Part shown: positions 24,201 through 37,700 of the stretch, in pieces | How positions within the stretch are numbered: the first letter of the stretch is position 1 | Layout of the letters: every line of letters begins with the position of its first letter | DNA from: Synchiropus splendidus | Taxonomy: Eukaryota; Chordata; Actinopteri; Syngnathiformes; Callionymidae | Direction: 5' to 3' | DNA length: 64,000 nt | Assembly (NCBI RefSeq): GCF_027744825.2 | Contig: NW_026527055.1 | Coordinates: 1-64,000, forward strand | The notes under the pieces: generated by a model | Told to the model about the DNA's origin: nothing | Seen by the model: only the letters and a program-made list of their open reading frames with translations | Databases searched by the model: none | Program-made: the position numbers and the translations under genes

Positions 24201-27200
24201 AAGTGTTTTTCCAAAGTTATCAACACTTTTATGTTTGGCGTTCCGAAACCCACCTTATCTCAGGCTGAAAAGCGTTTTTGTGCATTGTGCCATAACTTTT
24301 CAGGGAAGCTTCAGAACATGAAATTTTAACCTCCCACTATAGCAGAAAGGGTCTTTCTCGTAGTTGCACATCAAATCTAAACTGTCTGAAGTGTTTTTCC
24401 AAAGTTATTAACACTTTTATGTTTGGCGTTCCGAAACCCACCTTATCTCAGGCTGAAAAGCGTTTTTGTGCATTGTGCCATAACTTTTCAGGAAAGCTTC
24501 AGAACATGAAATTTTAACCTCCCACTATAGCAGAAAGGGTCTTTCTAGTAGTTGCACATCAAATCTAAACTGTCTGAAGTGTTTTTCCAAAGTTATCAAC
24601 ACTTTTATGTTTGGCGTTCCGAAACCCACCTTATCTCAGGCTGAAAAGCGTTTTTACGCATTGTGCCATAACTTTTCAGGGAAGCTTCAGAACATGAAAT
24701 TTTAACCTCCCACTATAGCAGAAAGGGTCTTTCTAGTAGTTGCACATCAAATCTAAGCTGTCTGAAGTGTTTTTCGAAAGTTATCAACACTTTTATGTTT
24801 GGCGTTCCGAAACCCACCTTATCTCAGGCTGAAAAGCGTTTTTGTGCATTGTGCCATAACTTTTCAGGGAAGCTTCAGAACATGAAATTTTAACCTCCCA
24901 CTATAGCAGAAAGGGTCTTTCTAGTAGTTGCACATCAAATCTAAACTGTCTGAAGTGTTTTTCCAAAGTTATTAACACTTTTATGTTTGGCGTTCCGAAA
25001 CCCACCTTATCTCAGGCTGAAAAGCGTTTTTGTGCATTGTGCCATAACTTTTCAGGGAAGCTTCAGAACATGAAATTTTAACCTCCCACTATAGCAGAAA
25101 GGGTCTTTCTAGTAGTTGCACATCAAATCTAAACTGTCTGAAGTGTTTTTCCAAAGTTATTAACACTTTTATGTTTGGCGTTCCGAAACCCACCTTATCT
25201 CAGGCTGAAAAGCGTTTTTACGCATTGTGCCATAACTTTTCAGGGAAGCTTCAGAACATGAAATTTTAACCTCCCACTATAGCAGAAAGGGTCTTTCTAG
25301 TAGGTGCACATCAAATCTAAGCTCTCTGAAGTGTTTTTCGAAAGTTATCAACACTTTTATGTTTGGCGTTCCGAAACCCACCTTATCTCAGGCTGAAAAG
25401 CGTTTTTGTGCATTGTGCCATAACTTTTCAGGAAAGCTTCAGAACATGAAATTTTAACCTCCCACTATAGCAGAAAGGGTCTTTCTAGTAGTTGCACATC
25501 AAATCTAAACTGTCTGAAGTGTTTTTCCAAAGTTATTAACACTTTTATGTTTGGCGTTCCGAAACCCACCTTATCTCAGGCTGAAAAGCGTTTTTGTGCA
25601 TTGTGCCATAACTTTTCAGGGAAGCTTCAGAACATGAAATTTTAACCTCCCACTATAGCAGAAAGGGTCTTTCTAGTAGGTGCACATCAAATCTAAACTG
25701 TCTGAAGTGTTTTTCCAAAGTTATCAACACTTTTATGTTTGGCGTTCCGAAACCCACCTTATCTCAGGCTGAAAAGCGTTTTTGTGCATTGTGCCATAAC
25801 TTTTCAGGGAAGCTTCAGAACATGAAATTTTAACCTCCCACTATAGCAGAAAGGGTCTTTCTAGTAGTTGCACATCAAATCTAAACTGTCTGAAGTGTTT
25901 TTCCAAAGTTATTAACACTTTTATGTTTGGCGTTCCGAAACCCACCTTATCTCAGGCTGAAAAGCGTTTTTGTGCATTGTGCCATAACTTTTCAGGGAAG
26001 CTTCAGAACATGAAATTTTAACCTCCCACTATAGCAGAAAGGGTCTTTCTAGTAGTTGCACATCAAATCTAAACTGTCTGAAGTGTTTTTCCAAAGTTAT
26101 CAACACTTTTATGTTTGGCGTTCCGAAACCCACCTTATCTCAGGCTGAAAAGCGTTTTTACGCATTGTGCCATAACTTTTCAGGGAAGCTTCAGAACATG
26201 AAATTTTAACCTCCCACTATAGCAGAAAGGGTCTTTCTAGTAGGTGCACATCAAATCTAAGCTGTCTGAAGTGTTTTTCCAAAGTTATCAACACTTTTAT
26301 GTTTGGCGTTCCGAAACCCACCTTATCTCAGGCTGAAAAGCGTTTTTGTGCATTGTGCCATAACTTTTCAGGGAAGCTTCAGAACATGAAATTTTAACCT
26401 CCCACTATAGCAGAAAGGGTCTTTCTAGTAGTTGCACATCAAATCTAAACTGTCTGAAGTGTTTTTCCAAAGTTATTAACACTTTTATGTTTGGCGTTCC
26501 GAAACCCACCTTATCTCAGGCTGAAAAGCGTTTTTGTGCATTGTGCCATAACTTTTCAGGGAAGCTTCAGAACATGAAATTTTAACCTCCCACTATAGCA
26601 GAAAGGGTCTTTCTAGTAGTTGCACATCAAATCTAAACTGTCTGAAGTGTTTTTCCAAAGTTATTAACACTTTTATGTTTGGCGTTCCGAAACCCACCTT
26701 ATCTCAGGCTGAAAAGCGTTTTTACGCATTGTGCCATAACTTTTCAGGGAAGCTTCAGAACATGAAATTTTAACCTCCCACTATAGCAGAAAGGGTCTTT
26801 CTAGTAGGTGCACATCAAATCTAAACTGTCTGAAGTGTTTTTCCAAAGTTATTAACACTTTTATGTTTGGCGTTCCGAAACCCACCTTATCTCAGGCTGA
26901 AAAGCGTTTTTGTGCATTGTGCCATAACTTTTCAGGGAAGCTTCAGAACATGAAATTTTAACCTCCCACTATAGCAGAAAGGGTCTTTCTAGTAGTTGCA
27001 CATCAAATCTAAACTGTCTGAAGTGTTTTTCCAAAGTTATCAACACTTTTATGTTTGGCGTTCCGAAACCCACCTTATCTCAGGCTGAAAAGCGTTTTTG
27101 TGCATTGTGCCATAACTTTTCAGGGAAGCTTCAGAACATGAAATTTTAACCTCCCACTATAGCAGAAAGGGTCTTTCTAGTAGTTGCACATCAAATCTAA

Positions 27201-27427
27201 GCTGTCTGAAGTGTTTTTCAAAAGTTATCAACACTTTTATGTTTGGCGTTCCGAAACCCACCTTATCTCAGGCTGAAAAGCGTTTTTGTGCATTGTGCCA
27301 TAACTTTTCAGGAAAGCTTCAGAACATGAAATTTTAACCTCCCACTATAGCAGAAAGGGTCTTTCTAGTAGTTGCACATCAAATCTAAACTGTCTGAAGT
27401 GTTTTTCCAAAGTTATCAACACTTTTA
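21224..27427 (+). repeat. Super-unit A2 (33 monomers)
   Basis: Class order: N L M O T P M L M R Q O Q O P M L Q N L L O P M' L M N' L L X M R Q. It matches A1 monomer for monomer, except that it lacks one copy of the 7-mer and one of the 6-mer that are doubled in A1 (46 - 7 - 6 = 33). Private changes are few: TCTCGTAG near 24358, and an N monomer at 24608-24795 with T instead of G at 133, which looks like a short conversion tract. Confidence 0.85.
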
Positions 27428-30400
27428 TGTTTGGCGTTCCGAAACCCACCTTCTCTCAGGCTGAAAAGCGTTTTTACGCATTGTGCCATAACTTTTCAGG
27501 GAAGCTTCAGAACATGAAATTTTAACCTCCCACTATAGCAGAAAGGGTCTTTCTAGTAGGTGCACATCAAATCTAAGCTGTCTGAAGTGTTTTTCGAAAG
27601 TTATCAACACTTTTATGTTTGGCGTTCCGAAACCCACCTTATCTCAGGCTGAAAAGCGTTTTTGTGCATTGTGCCATAACTTTTCAGGGAAGCTTCAGAA
27701 CATGAAATTTTAACCTCCCACTATAGCAGAAAGGGTCTTTCTAGTAGTTGCACATCAAATCTAAACTGTCTGAAGTGTTTTTCCAAAGTTATTAACACTT
27801 TTATGTTTGGCGTTCCGAAACCCACCTTATCTCAGGCTGAAAAGCGTTTTTGTGCATTGTGCCATAACTTTTCAGGGAAGCTTCAGAACATGAAATTTTA
27901 ACCTCCCACTATAGCAGAAAGGGTCTTTCTGGTAGTTGCACATCAAATCTAAACTGTCTGAAGTGTTTTTCCAAAGTTATCAACACTTTTATGTTTGGCG
28001 TTCCGAAACCCACCTTATCTCAGGCTGAAAAGCGTTTTTACGCATTGTGCCATAACTTTTCAGGGAAGCTTCAGAACATGAAATTTTAACCTCCCACTAT
28101 AGCAGAAAGGGTCTTTCTAGTAGGTGCACATCAAATCTAAGCTCTCTGAAGTGTTTTTCGAAAGTTATCAACACTTTTATGTTTGGCGTTCCGAAACCCA
28201 CCTTATCTCAGGCTGAAAAGCGTTTTTGTGCATTGTGCCATAACTTTTCAGGAAAGCTTCAGAACATGAAATTTTAACCTCCCACTATAGCAGAAAGGGT
28301 CTTTCTAGTAGTTGCACATCAAATCTAAACTGTCTGAAGTGTTTTTCGAAAGTTATCAACACTTTTATGTTTGGCGTTCCGAAACCCACCTTATCTCAGG
28401 CTGAAAAGCGTTTTTGTGCATTGTGCCATAACTTTTCAGGAAAGCTTCAGAACATGAAATTTTAACCTCCCACTATAGCAGAAAGGGTCTTTCTAGTAGT
28501 TGCACATCAAATCTAAACTGTCTGAAGTGTTTTTCCAAAGTTATTAACACTTTTATGTTTGGCGTTCCGAAACCCACCTTATCTCAGGCTGAAAAGCGTT
28601 TTTGTGCATTGTGCCATAACTTTTCAGGGAAGCTTCAGAACATGAAATTTTAACCTCCCACTATAGCAGAAAGGGTCTTTCTAGTAGTTGCACATCAAAT
28701 CTAAACTGTCTGAAGTATTTTTCCAAAGTTATTAACACTTTTATGTTTGGCGTTCCGAAACCCACCTTATCTCAGGCTGAAAAGCGTTTTTGTGCATTGT
28801 GCCATAACTTTTCAGGGAAGCTTCAGAACATGAAATTTTAACCTCCCACTATAGCAGAAAGGGTCTTTCTAGTAGTTGCACATCAAATCTAAACTGTCTG
28901 AAGTGTTTTTCCAAAGTTATCAACACTTTTATGTTTGGCGTTCGAAAACCACCTTATCTCAGGCTGAAAAGCGTTTTTACGCATTGTGCCATAACTTTTC
29001 AGGGAAGCTTCAGAACATGAAATTTTAACCTCCCACTATAGCAGAAAGGGTCTTTCTAGTAGGTGCACATCAAATCTAAGCTGTCTGAAGTGTTTTTCGA
29101 AAGTTATCAACACTTTTATGTTTGGCGTTCCGAAACCCACCTTATCTCAGGCTGAAAAGCGTTTTTGTGCATTGTGCCATAACTTTTCAGGGAAGCTTCA
29201 GAACATGAAATTTTAACCTCCCACTATAGCAGAAAGGGTCTTTCTAGTAGTTGCACATCAAATCTAAACTGTCTGAAGTGTTTTTCCAAAGTTATTAACA
29301 CTTTTATGTTTGGCGTTCCGAAACCCACCTTATCTCAGGCTGAAAAGCGTTTTTGTGCATTGTGCCATAACTTTTCAGGGACGCTTCAGAACATGAAAGT
29401 TTAACCTCCCACTATAGCAGAAAGGGTCTTTCTAGTAGTTGCACATCAAATCTAAACTGTCTGAAGTGTTTTTCCAAAGTTATTAACACTTTTATGTTTG
29501 GCGTTCCGAAACCCACCTTATCTCAGGCTGAAAAGCGTTTTTGTGCATTGTGCCATAACTTTTCAGGGAAGCTTCAGAACATGAAATTTTAACCTCCCAC
29601 TATAGCAGAAAGGGTCTTTCTAGTAGTTGCACATCAAATCTAAACTGTCTGAAGTGTTTTTCCAAAGTTATCAACACTTTTATGTTTTGCGTTCCGAAAC
29701 CCACCTTATCTCAGGCTGAAAAGCGTTTTTACGCATTGTGCCATAACTTTTCAGGGAAGCTTCAGAACATGAAATTTTAACCTCCCACTATAGCAGAAAG
29801 GGTCTTTCTAGTAGGTGCACATCAAATCTAAGCTGTCTGAAGTGTTTTTCGAAAGTTATCAACACTTTTATGTTTGGCGTTCCGAAACCCACCTTATCTC
29901 AGGCTGAAAAGCGTTTTTGTGCATTGTGCCATAACTTTTCAGGGAAGCTTCAGAACATGAAATTTTAACCTCCCACTATAGCAGAAAGGGTCTTTCTAGT
30001 AGTTGCACATCAAATCTAAGCTGTCTGAAGTGTTTTTCCAAAGTTATCAACACTTTTATGTTTGGCGTTCCGAAACCCACCTTATCTCAGGCTGAAAAGC
30101 GTTTTTGTGCATTGTGCCATAACTTTTCAGGAAAGCTTCAGAACATGAAATTTTAACCTCCCACTATAGCAGAAAGGGTCTTTCTAGTAGTTGCACATCA
30201 AATCTAAACTGTCTGAAGTGTTTTTCCAAAGTTATCAACACTTTTATGTTTGGCGTTCCGAAACCCACCTTATCTCAGGCTGAAAAGCGTTTTTACGCAT
30301 TGTGCCATAACTTTTCAGGGAAGCTTCAGAACATGAAATTTTAACCTCCCACTATAGCAGAAAGGGTCTTTCTAGTAGGTGCACATCAAATCTAAGCTCT

Positions 30401-33400
30401 CTGAAGTGTTTTTCGAAAGTTATCAACACTTTTATGTTTGGCGTTCCGAAACCCACCTTATCTCAGGCTGAAAAGCGTTTTTGTGCATTGTGCCATAACT
30501 TTTCAGGAAAGCTTCAGAACATGAAATTTTAACCTCCCACTATAGCAGAAAGGGTCTTTCTAGTAGTTGCACATCAAATCTAAACTGTCTGAAGTGTTTT
30601 TCCAAAGTTATCAACACTTTTATGTTTGGCGTTCCGAAACCCACCTTATCTCAGGCTGAAAAGCGTTTTTACGCATTGTGCCATAACTTTTCAGGGAAGC
30701 TTCAGAACATGAAATTTTAACCTCCCACTATAGCAGAAAGGGTCTTTCTAGTAGGTGCACATCAAATCTAAGCTGTCTGAAGTGTTTTTCGAAAGTTATC
30801 AACACTTTTATGTTTGGCGTTCCGAAACCCACCTTATCTCAGGCTGAAAAGCGTTTTTGTGCATTGTGCCATAACTTTTCAGGGAAGCTTCAGAACATGA
30901 AATTTTAACCTCCCACTATAGCAGAAAGGGTCTTTCTAGTAGTTGCACATCAAATCTAAACTGTCTGAAGTGTTTTTCCAAAGTTATTAACACTTTTATG
31001 TTTGGCGTTCCGAAACCCACCTTATCTCAGGCTGAAAAGCGTTTTTGTGCATTGTGCCATAACTTTTCAGGGAAGCTTCAGAACATGAAATTTTAACCTC
31101 CCACTATAGCAGAAAGGGTCTTTCTAGTAGTTGCACATCAAATCTAAACTGTCTGAAGTGTTTTTCCAAAGTTATTAACACTTTTATGTTTGGCGTTCCG
31201 AAACCCACCTTATCTCAGGCTGAAAAGCGTTTTTGTGCATTGTGCCATAACTTTTCAGGGAAGCTTCAGAACATGAAATTTTAACCTCCCACTATAGCAG
31301 AAAGGGTCTTTCTAGTAGTTGCACATCAAATCTAAACTGTCTGAAGTGTTTTTCCAAAGTTATCAACACTTTTATGTTTGGCGTTCCGAAACCCACCTTA
31401 TCTCAGGCTGAAAAGCGTTTTTACGCATTGTGCCATAACTTTTCAGGGAAGCTTCAGAACATGAAATTTTAACCTCCCACTATAGCAGAAAGGGTCTTTC
31501 TAGTAGGTGCACATCAAATCTAAGCTGTCTGAAGTGTTTTTCGAAAGTTATCAACACTTTTATGTTTGGCGTTCCGAAACCCACCTTATCTCAGGCTGAA
31601 AAGCGTTTTTGTGCATTGTGCCATAACTTTTCAGGGAAGCTTCAGAACATGAAATTTTAACCTCCCACTATAGCAGAAAGGGTCTTTCTAGTAGTTGCAC
31701 ATCAAATCTAAACTGTCTGAAGTGTTTTTCCAAAGTTATTAACACTTTTATGTTTGGCGTTCCGAAGCCCACCTTATCTCAGGCTGAAAAGCGTTTTTGT
31801 GCATTGTGCCATAACTTTTCAGGGAAGCTTCAGAACATGAAATTTTAACCTCCCACTATAGCAGAAAGGGTCTTTCTAGTAGTTGCACATCAAATCTAAA
31901 CTGTCTGAAGTGTTTTTCCAAAGTTATTAACACTTTTATGTTTGGCGTTCCGAAACCCACCTTATCTCAGGCTGAAAAGCGTTTTTGTGCATTGGCCATA
32001 ACTTTTCAGGGAAGCTTCAGAACATGAAATTTTAACCTCCCACTATAGCAGAAAGGGTCTTTCTAGTAGTTGCACATCAAATCTAAACTGTCTGAAGTGT
32101 TTTTCCAAAGTTATTAACACTTTTATGTTTGGCGTTCCGAAACCCACCTTATCTCAGGCTGAAAAGCGTTTTTGTGCATTGTGCCATAACTTTTCAGGGA
32201 AGCTTCAGAACATGAAATTTTAACCTCCCACTATAGCAGAAAGGGTCTTTCTAGTAGTTGCACATCAAATCTAAACTGTCTGAAGTGTTTTTCCAAAGTT
32301 ATCAACACTTTTATGTTTGGCGTTCCGAAACCCACCTTTTCTCAGGCTGAAAAGCGTTTTTACGCATTGTGCCATAACTTTTCAGGGAAGCTTCAGAACA
32401 TGAAATTTTAACCTCCCACTATAGCAGAAAGGGTCTTTCTAGTAGGTGCACATCAAATCTAAGCTGTCTGAAGTGTTTTTCGAAAGTTATCAACACTTTT
32501 ATGTTTGGCGTTCCGAAACCCACCTTATCTCAGGCTGAAAAGCGTTTTTGTGCATTGTGCCATAACTTTTCAGGGAAGCTTCAGAACATGAAATTTTAAC
32601 CTCCCACTATAGCAGAAAGGGTCTTTCTAGTAGTTGCACATCAAATCTAAGCTGTCTGAAGTGTTTTTCAAAAGTTATCAACACTTATATGTTTGGCGTT
32701 CCGAAACCCACCTTATCTCAGGCTGAAAAGCGTTTTTGTGCATTGTGCCATAACTTTTCTGGAAAGCTTCAGAACATGAAATTTTAACCTCCCACTATAG
32801 CAGAAAGGGTCTTTCTAGTAGTTGCACATCAAATCTAAACTGTCTGAAGTGTTTTTCCAAAGTTATCAACACTTTTATGTTTGGCGTTCCGAAACCCACC
32901 TTATCTCAGGCTGAAAAGCGTTTTTACGCATTGTGCCATAACTTTTCAGGGAAGCTTCAGAACATGAAATTTTAACCTCCCACTATAGCAGAAAGGGTCT
33001 TTCTAGTAGTTGCACATCAAATCTAAGCTGTCTGAAGTGTTTTTCAAAAGTTATCAACACTTTTATGTTTGGCGTTCCGAAACCCACCTTATCTCAGGCT
33101 GAAAAGCGTTTTTGTGCATTGTGCCATAACTTTTCAGGGAAGCTTCAGAACATGAAATTTTAACCTCCAACTATAGCAGAAAGGGTCTTTCTAGTAGTTG
33201 CACATCAAATCTAAACTGTCTGAAGTGTTTTTCCAAAGTTATCAACACTTTTATGTTTGGCGTTCCGAAACCCACCTTATCTCAGGCTGAAAAGCGTTTT
33301 TACGCATTGTGCCATAACTTTTCAGGGAAGCTTCAGAACATGAAATTTTAACCTCCCACTATAGCAGAAAGGGTCTTTCTAGTAGGTGCACATCAAATCT

Positions 33401-34757
33401 AAGCTGTCTGAAGTGTTTTTCGAAAGTTATCAACACTTTTATGTTTGGCGTTCCGAAACCCACCTTATCTCAGGCTGAAAAGCGTTTTTGTGCATTGTGC
33501 CATAACTTTTCAGGGAAGCTTCAGAACATGAAATTTTAACCTCCCACTATAGCAGAAAGGGTCTTTCTAGTAGTTGCACATCAAATCTAAACTGTCTGAA
33601 GTGTTTTTCCAAAGTTATTAACACTTTTATGTTTGGCGTTCTGAAACCCACCTTATCTCAGGCTGAAAAGCGTTTTTGTGCATTGTGCCATAACTTTTCA
33701 GGGAAGCTTCAGAACATGAAATTTTAACCTCCCACTATAGCAGAAAGGGTCTTTCTAGTAGTTGCACATCAAATCTAAACTGTCTGAAGTGTTTTTCCAA
33801 AGTTATTAACACTTTTATGTTTGGCGTTCCGAAACCCACCTTATCTCAGGCTGAAAAGCGTTTTTGTGCATTGTGCCATAACTTTTCAGGGAAGCTTCAG
33901 AACATGAAATTTTAACCTCCCACTATAGCAGAAAGGGTCTTTCTAGTAGTTGCACATCAAATCTAAACTGTCTGAAGTGTTTTTCTAAAGTTATTAACAC
34001 TTTTATGTTTGGCGTTCCGAAACCCACCTTATCTCAGGCTGAAAAGCGTTTTTGTGCATTGTGCCATAACTTTTCAGGGAAGCTTCAGAACATGAAATTT
34101 TAACCTCCCACTATAGCAGAAAGGGTCTTTCTAGTAGTTGCACATCAAATCTAAACTGTCTGAAGTGTTTTTCCAAAGTTATCAACACTTTTATGTTTGG
34201 CGTTCCGAAACCCACCTTTTCTCAGGCTGAAAAGCGTTTTTAAGCATTGTGCCATAACTTTTCAGGGAAGCTTCAGAACATGAAATTTTAACCTCCCACT
34301 ATAGCAGAAAGGGTCTTTCTAGTAGGTGCACATCAAATCTAAGCTGTCTGAAGTGTTTTTCGAAAGTTATCAACACTTTTATGTTTGGCGTTCCGAAACC
34401 CACCTTGTCTCAGGCTGAAAAGCGTTTTTGTGCATTGTGCCATAACTTTTCAGGGAAGCTTCAGAACATGAAATTTTAACCTCCCACTATAGCAGAAAGG
34501 GTCTTTCTAGTAGTTGCACATCAAATCTAAACTGTCTGAAGTGTTTTTCCAAAGTTATCAACACTTTTATGTTTGGCGTTCCGAAACCCACCTTATCTCA
34601 GGCTGAAAAGCGTTTTTACGCATTGTGCCATAACTTTTCAGGGAAGCTTCAGAACATGAAATTTTAACCTCCCACTATAGCAGAAAGGGTCTTTCTAGTA
34701 GTTGCACATCAAATCTAAGCTGTCTGAAGTGTTTTTCAAAAGTTATCAACACTTTTA
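27428..34757 (+). repeat. Super-unit B2 (39 monomers)
   Basis: It repeats B1 with the same rare markers: 28717, the CGTTCG 1-bp loss at 28937-28950, 29382 and 29399, 29688, 31767, the GCATTGGCC 1-bp loss near 31994, 33169, 33642, 33986, 34219, 34243 and 34407. It lacks one M monomer between P and the GTATTTTT-bearing L, but keeps the M-N pair fused in B1, so both copies have 39 comparable monomers. I count about six single-base differences from B1 over roughly 7.3 kb (private here: CCTTCTCTC near 27453, CTGGTAG near 27931, ACACTTATATG near 32687, TTTTCTGG near 32760), so identity is near 99.9%. Confidence 0.9.
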
Positions 34758-37700
34758 TGTTTGGCGTTCCGAAACCCACCTTATCTCAGGCTGAAAAGCG
34801 TTTTTGTGCATTGTGCCATAACTTTTCAGGAAAGCTTCAGAACATGAAATTTTAACCTCCCACTATAGCAGAAAGGGTCTTTCTAGTAGTTGCACATCAA
34901 ATCTAAACTGTCTGAAGTGTTTTTCCAAAGTTATCAACACTTTTATGTTTGGCGTTCCGAAACCCACCTTATCTCAGGCTGAAAAGCGTTTTTACGCATT
35001 GTGCCATAACTTTTCAGGGAAGCTTCAGAACATGAAATTTTAACCTCCCACTATAGCAGAAAGGGTCTTTCTAGTAGTTGCACATCAAATCTAAGCTGTC
35101 TGAAGTGTTTTTCAAAAGTTATCAACACTTTTATGTTTGGCGTTCCGAAACCCACCTTATCTCAGGCTGAAAAGCGTTTTTGTGCATTGTGCCATAACTT
35201 TTCAGGGAAGCTTCAGAACATGAAATTTTAACCTCCCACTATAGCAGAAAGGGTCTTTCTAGTAGTTGCACATCAAATCTAAACTGTCTGAAGTGTTTTT
35301 CCAAAGTTATCAACACTTTTATGTTTGGCGTTCCGAAACCCACCTTATCTCAGGCTGAAAAGCGTTTTTACGCATTGTGCCATAACTTTTCAGGGAAGCT
35401 TCAGAACATGAAATTTTAACCTCCCACTATAGCAGAAAGGGTCTTTCTAGTAGGTGCACATCAAATCTAAGCTCTCTGAAGTGTTTTTCGAAAGTTATCA
35501 ACACTTTTATGTTTGGCGTTCCGAAACCCACCTTATCTCAGGCTGAAAAGCGTTTTTGTGCATTGTGCCATAACTTTTCAGGAAAGCTTCAGAACATGAA
35601 ATTTTAACCTCCCACTATAGCAGAAAGGGTCTTTCTAGTAGTTGCACATCAAATCTAAACTGTCTGAAGTGTTTTTCCAAAGTTATTAACACTTTTATGT
35701 TTGGCGTTCCGAAACCCACCTTATCTCAGGCTGAAAAGCGTTTTTGTGCATTGTGCCATAACTTTTCAGGGAAGCTTCAGAACATGAAATTTTAACCTCC
35801 CACTATAGCAGAAAGGGTCTTTCTAGTAGTTGCACATCAAATCTAAACTGTCTGAAGTGTTTTTCCAAAGTTATCAACACTTTTATGTTTGGCGTTCCGA
35901 AACCCACCTTATCTCAGGCTGAAAAGCGTTTTTACGCATTGTGCCATAACTTTTCAGGGAAGCTTCAGAACATGAAATTTTAACCTCCCACTATAGCAGA
36001 AAGGGTCTTTCTAGTAGGTGCACATCAAATCTAAGCTGTCTGAAATGTTTTTCGAAAGTTATCAACACTTTTATGTTTGGCGTTCCGAAACCCACCTTAT
36101 CTCAGGCTGAAAAGCGTTTTTGTGCATTGTGCCATAACTTTTCAGGGAAGCTTCAGAACATGAAATTTTAACCTCCCACTATAGCAGAAAGGGTCTTTCT
36201 AGTAGTTGCACATCAAATCTAAGCTGTCTGAAGTGTTTTTCAAAAGTTATCAACACTTTTATGTTTGGCGTTCCGAAACCCACCTTATCTCAGGCTGAAA
36301 AGCGTTTTTGTGCATTGTGCCATAACTTTTCAGGAAAGCTTCAGAACATGAAATTTTAACCTCCCACTATAGCAGAAAGGGTCTTTCTAGTAGTTGCACA
36401 TCAAATCTAAACTGTCTGAAGTGTTTTTCCAAAGTTATCAACACTTTTATGTTTGGCGTTCCGAAACCCACCTTATCTCAGGCTGAAAAGCGTTTTTACG
36501 CATTGTGCCATAACTTTTCAGGGAAGCTTCAGAACATGAAATTTTAACCTCCCACTATAGCAGAAAGGGTCTTTCTAGTAGGTGCACATCAAATCTAAGC
36601 TCTCTGAAGTGTTTTTCGAAAGTTATCAACACTTTTATGTTTGGCGTTCCGAAACCCACCTTATCTCAGGCTGAAAAGCGTTTTTGTGCATTGTGCCATA
36701 ACTTTTCAGGGAAGCTTCAGAACATGAAATTTTAACCTCCCACTATAGCAGAAAGGGTCTTTCTAGTAGTTGCACATCAAATCTAAACTGTCTGAAGTGT
36801 TTTTCCAAAGTTATTAACACTTTTATGTTTGGCGTTCCGAAACCCACCTTATCTCAGGCTGAAAAGCGTTTTTGTGCATTGTGCCATAACTTTTCAGGGA
36901 AGCTTCAGAACATGAAATTTTAACCTCCCACTATAGCAGAAAGGGTCTTTCTAGTAGTTGCACATCAAATCTAAACTGTCTGAAGTGTTTTTCCAAAGTT
37001 ATCAACACTTTTATGTTTGGCGTTCCGAAACCCACCTTATCTCAGGCTGAAAAGCGTTTTTGTGCATTGTGCCATAACCTTTCAGGGAAGCTTCAGAACA
37101 TGAAATTTTAACCTCCCACTATAGCAGAAAGGGTCTTTCTAGTAGTTGCACATCAAATCTAAGCTGTCTGAAGTGTTTTTCAAAAGTTATCAACACTTTT
37201 ATGTTTGGCGTTCCGAAACCCACCTTATCTTAGGCTGAAAAGCGTTTTTGTGCATTGTGCCATAACTTTTCAGGAAAGCTTCAGAACATGAAATTTTAAC
37301 CTCCCACTATAGCAGAAAGGGTCTTTCTAGTAGTTGCACATCAAATCTAAACTGTCTGAAGTGTTTTTCCAAAGTTATCAACACTTTTATGTTTGGCGTT
37401 CCGAAACCCACCTTATCTCAGGCTGAAAAGCGTTTTTGTGCATTGTGCCATAACTTTTCAGGGAAGCTTCAGAACATGAAATTTTAACCTCCCACTATAG
37501 CAGAAAGGGTCTTTCTAGTAGGTGCACATCAAATCTAAGCTGTCTGAAGTGTTTTTCGAAAGTTATCAACACTTTTATGTTTGGCGTTCCGAAACCCACC
37601 TTATCTCAGGCTGAAAAGCGTTTTTGTGCATTGTGCCATAACTTTTCAGGGAAGCTTCAGAACATGAAATTTTAACCTCCCACTATAGCAGAAAGGGTCT

